This document shows, piece by piece, positions 61,351 to 64,000 of a stretch of 64,000 bases of DNA. A model generated the notes under the pieces. That model did no database searches, had not been told where the DNA came from, and saw only the letters and a program-made list of their open reading frames with translations. Position 1 is the first letter of the stretch, and each line of letters opens with the position of its first letter. The stretch comes from Pseudomonas coleopterorum (lineage in GTDB: Bacteria > Pseudomonadota > Gammaproteobacteria > Pseudomonadales > Pseudomonadaceae), in NCBI RefSeq assembly GCF_900105555.1, contig NZ_FNTZ01000001.1, positions 3,971,501 to 4,035,500 of the forward strand. Direction: 5' to 3'. The translations under genes were made by a program, and so were the position numbers.

Positions 61351-61992
61351 CTACAACCCTTCGCTACCCTTGCGAATCGTGCCGACGACTTCGCCCTGAT
61401 GCTCGTTGCCCATCATGTGGCCAAGCTTGCCGGCCTTGGTCGCCAGGTAGTATTTGTTGTGCGGGTTGTGCCCGGTGTGCAGTGGCACCCGCTCGGCAAC
61501 GTTGATGCCCATGTCGGTCAATGCCTTGACCTTGCGCGGGTTGTTGGTCATCAGGCGCAAGGCTTTGACCCCCAGGTGTTCGAGCATCGGTTCGCACATG
61601 CCGTAGTCGCGTTGATCGGCAGCGAAGCCCAGGCGCTCGTTGGCCTCGACCGTATCGGCACCGCCGTCCTGCAGCTCATAGGCACGGATCTTGTTCAGCA
61701 AGCCAATACCCCGACCTTCCTGCCGCAGGTACAGCAATACGCCACGGCCTTCCCGGGCAATGGCCTGCAACGCGGCCTCGAGCTGCGATCCGCAGTCACA
61801 GCGCTGGCTGAACAGCGCATCCCCTGTCAGACATTCCGAATGCAGGCGCCCCAACACGGGCGCACCGTCAGCCACATCGCCCAGGCTGAGCACGACATGC
61901 TCACGGCCTGTGGCCTCATCGAGAAAACCATGCATGGTGAACAAAGCGAAAGGCGTGGGAAGCTGAGAAGCAGCGACAAAAACGACGGGCAC
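61351..61992 (-). CDS. ribA: GTP cyclohydrolase II
   Basis: First step of riboflavin synthesis. Zinc cysteines in [41 protein letters not shown] and [13 protein letters not shown] follow. 213 residues with the start at [15 protein letters not shown]. Monofunctional (no RibB domain). Confidence 0.97.
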   Translation of the reverse strand: MPVVFVAASQLPTPFALFTMHGFLDEATGREHVVLSLGDVADGAPVLGRLHSECLTGDALFSQRCDCGSQLEAALQAIAREGRGVLLYLRQEGRGIGLLNKIRAYELQDGGADTVEANERLGFAADQRDYGMCEPMLEHLGVKALRLMTNNPRKVKALTDMGINVAERVPLHTGHNPHNKYYLATKAGKLGHMMGNEHQGEVVGTIRKGSEGL

Positions 61993-62094
61993 CGGGTGCT
62001 CCTGATTCTTGATGAACTTGACAAGGGCAGTATTGTAACAGCAGCTCTGCGGGCCTGCTCAGCGGATGATCGTGGCGCGCTTTACACACGCCGG

Positions 62095-62838
62095 TCAAGG
62101 CGCTGGCTGGGGGGCATCGAATGGATAAGGTTGGCCCCAGCGCTGGTAGATCCCGCGCAACTGTCCGCCCTGGACCAACTGCTCCATGCGCTGATCATAG
62201 ATGGCCAGCAACGCCCGCCCACGCGCGCTGTCGTTGAAGCCCAGGTACAACGGCAGCTCGGCCACGTGTACACGCTTGAAACGGGCGGGATCGACCGCCT
62301 CGCGCAGGATCACCTCGATTTCGGTCAGGGCATCGACGTAATAGTCGGCACGGTCGTGTTCGAGCATGGGCAGGATGCCGTTGCGACGCTGAACCTCGTT
62401 GTAGATTTTCACGTTCGGCAGGTACTTCTGAAACTGATAGCCCCGTACCCAGGCCAGGCGATAGCCGCCCAGACTGGTGAAATCGACTTGGGGCTTGTCG
62501 ACCAGGCTCAGGGCGTAGATGTGATCGGTGTCGTAATGCCAACGTGGGTACAGGGCCTGCGTCTCGTTCTGGTACGAACCGACCCAGGCATCGGCCTGGC
62601 CCTGCTGCACCAGGCCCACCGAGCGAATGTAAGGCGCGGTGTGGATGACCACGGTGACACCCGCCGGCTGGAACACTTCTCGCAACACGTCCCAGGCCAG
62701 GCCCTTGCCATCGGCGTCGGTGTAGTCTTCCCATGCCTCACTGACCAGATCGATGCGGGCCGGCTGCGGCAATACCCCTGCAATCGCCGCCCCGCACATC
62801 AGCACCGCCGCTCCCAGCAACCATCGCCACCGACCCAT
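62095..62838 (-). CDS. Periplasmic substrate-binding-like protein (SBP_bac_3 type)
   Basis: 247 residues with a signal peptide (LLGAAVLMCGAAIAG). Similar in layout to amino-acid-binding proteins (SEAWEDYTDADGKGLAWDVL; QGQADAWVGSYQNE), but no transporter genes lie nearby. It may act as an orphan sensor or binding protein. Start MGRWRWLLGAAV at 62838; longer starts are possible. Confidence 0.82.
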   Translation of the reverse strand: MGRWRWLLGAAVLMCGAAIAGVLPQPARIDLVSEAWEDYTDADGKGLAWDVLREVFQPAGVTVVIHTAPYIRSVGLVQQGQADAWVGSYQNETQALYPRWHYDTDHIYALSLVDKPQVDFTSLGGYRLAWVRGYQFQKYLPNVKIYNEVQRRNGILPMLEHDRADYYVDALTEIEVILREAVDPARFKRVHVAELPLYLGFNDSARGRALLAIYDQRMEQLVQGGQLRGIYQRWGQPYPFDAPQPAP

Positions 62839-62875
62839 CCGTTGCGCCCTCACAGCCGATCCACCCGAGGCCGGT

Positions 62876-63385
62876 TCACACGAAACTCCAACCCCACACC
62901 AGCAACTGCATGGCCAACCAGGCGAATACCCCGGCCAGCACATCGTCGAACATGATACCCACACCTCCATGCACATGCCGGTCTATCCAGCGAATCGGCC
63001 ACGGCTTGAGAATGTCGAAAAAGCGGAACACCAGAAACCCCACCAGCAACCACACCCAGCCTTCGGGCACCAGCCACAGGGTGATCCACATGCCCACCAT
63101 CTCGTCCCAGACGATGCCTTCATGGTCGTGCACACGCAAATCGTCGGCGACCTTGCCGCACAGCCAGATGCCGAACAGCATGCTCACGCCCAGCATCAGC
63201 CAGTAGCCCCAATCGGGGAGCATCTGCCACAACGGAATGAACGGCACGGCGACCATCGACCCCCAGGTGCCCGGCGCCTTGGGCAAGGTTCCGGAGCCGA
63301 AACCGAAGGCCAGGAAATGCCATGGATTACGCCACACCGAAGGGGGCACGAACTCCGCTGGAACCTGGTTGGGATGGTCTGTCAC
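62876..63385 (-). CDS. pgpA: Phosphatidylglycerophosphatase A
   Basis: 169 residues, membrane enzyme making phosphatidylglycerol. Motifs: FGSGTLPKAPGTWGSMVAVPF, VHDHEGIVWDEMVGMW and FRFFDILKPWPIRWID. Overlaps thiL by four bases. Confidence 0.96.
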   Translation of the reverse strand: MTDHPNQVPAEFVPPSVWRNPWHFLAFGFGSGTLPKAPGTWGSMVAVPFIPLWQMLPDWGYWLMLGVSMLFGIWLCGKVADDLRVHDHEGIVWDEMVGMWITLWLVPEGWVWLLVGFLVFRFFDILKPWPIRWIDRHVHGGVGIMFDDVLAGVFAWLAMQLLVWGWSFV

Positions 63386-64000
63386 GGTGTCTCCGCAAAA
63401 TGTTGGTAGCCCCGGATGGTCGGGGTGATGTCCTGGCCGTGATGATCGACCAGCGTGACGCCTTCGCCAACACTCGCTTGGCCGATGACGAAAAACACCT
63501 CGCCCTGCGCGCGCAGGGTGGCTTCTTCTTCAGGAGGCAGGGTGAACGCCAGTACATAGTCGTCACCGCCACTCAGGGCTGCCGACCAGGCCCCTTCCAG
63601 TCCGAGCAGCGCCTGCAGGGCATTGGACACCGGCAGCCGCTCGCGTTCCACCCGCAGGGCGACTTTCGACGCCCTGGCGATGTGGCCACAGTCGGCCAGC
63701 AGGCCATCGGAGATGTCCAGCGCCGCGCTGGCCCTGCCGCGCAACGCCCGGCCTAGGGCGAATTGCGGTAGCGGTGACCAGTAGTGGGCCAGCAGAGGAC
63801 CGGCCACCTCCGGCTCGGCGCGACACTGGTCCAGCACCAGTGGCAGGGCGCCTGCGGCGTTGCCCAACCTGCCCCCCACGCAGAGCAGGTCCCCAGGTCG
63901 GGCGCCGCTGCGGGTCAGGGCCTGGCCTTGGGGAATGCTGCCGAAGACCGTCAGGGTCAAACTCAGCGGGCCACGGGTCGTGTCGCCGCCGACCAGGCGC
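63382..64000 (-). CDS. thiL: Thiamine-monophosphate kinase (partial)
   Basis: C-terminal part; the 5' end lies beyond the window. Frame is open to base 64000 and shows LVGGDTTRGPLSLTLTVFG, then ALDISDGLLADCGHIA and LSGGDDYVLAFTLP. ThiL phosphorylates thiamine monophosphate to the diphosphate, the cofactor that Dxs needs. Operon with pgpA. Confidence 0.96.
   Translation of the reverse strand, partial: RLVGGDTTRGPLSLTLTVFGSIPQGQALTRSGARPGDLLCVGGRLGNAAGALPLVLDQCRAEPEVAGPLLAHYWSPLPQFALGRALRGRASAALDISDGLLADCGHIARASKVALRVERERLPVSNALQALLGLEGAWSAALSGGDDYVLAFTLPPEEEATLRAQGEVFFVIGQASVGEGVTLVDHHGQDITPTIRGYQHFAETP

Overview
This window is a 64 kb piece of a GC-rich Pseudomonas chromosome. Gene content and order match the core segment that in P. 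aeruginosa PAO1 runs from miaB (PA3980) to thiL (PA4051). Intergenic REP-like hairpins of the 'cgcgggcagagcccgctcccaca' type fit the P. putida/P. fluorescens side of the genus, but species cannot be fixed from this sequence alone. The window starts inside miaB and ends inside thiL. I see no rRNA, tRNA, IS element, prophage or CRISPR.

Layout. (1) 1-10663, mostly +: miaB, phoH-like ybeZ, ybeY, ybeX, lnt, then two minus-strand genes, then leuS-lptE-holA. (2) 10664-24588: a REP array, an MltB-type transglycosylase, ldcA, and a long minus-strand block for lipoate synthesis and cell-wall elongation (proA-nadD-rsfS-rlmH-mrdA-rodA-mltB-rlpA-dacA-ybeD-lipB-lipA). (3) 24745-37224: DNA repair (3-methyladenine glycosylase), DedA/PAP2 membrane enzymes, a LrgA/LrgB pair, a MORN-repeat/C13-protease lipoprotein, ubiX, mpl, an aldehyde dehydrogenase, mtfA and ppa. 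(4) 37225-58129: an accessory region between ppa and xseB, which are near neighbours in PAO1. (5) 58210-64000: xseB-ispA-dxs (isoprenoid supply), ribA, a periplasmic binding protein, pgpA and thiL.

The accessory region has two parts. 37593-45544 looks like an uptake and catabolic module: class II aldolase, class III aminotransferase, MocR regulator, a complete polar-amino-acid-type ABC importer and a glyoxalase-fold protein. 46037-58129 is the most interesting part: a compact biosynthetic locus I cannot match to a described pathway. One tightly coupled operon encodes a SAM methyltransferase, a 2-oxoglutarate/Fe(II) oxygenase, an unusual 3-hydroxyisobutyrate-dehydrogenase-family protein with a duplicated C-terminal domain, an enolase-superfamily enzyme, a betaine-type Rieske oxygenase and an APS kinase. 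A convergent LysR regulator separates it from a second operon. That second operon encodes a 1361-residue NRPS-like protein with the order sulfotransferase - adenylation - carrier - thioester reductase, followed by a zinc alcohol dehydrogenase.

Read together, the APS kinase would supply PAPS to the fused sulfotransferase domain. The A-T-R part would reduce a carboxylic acid to an aldehyde, and the dehydrogenase could take it to an alcohol. The other enzymes would build or tailor the acid. The product is unknown; a small sulfated metabolite is the simplest reading.
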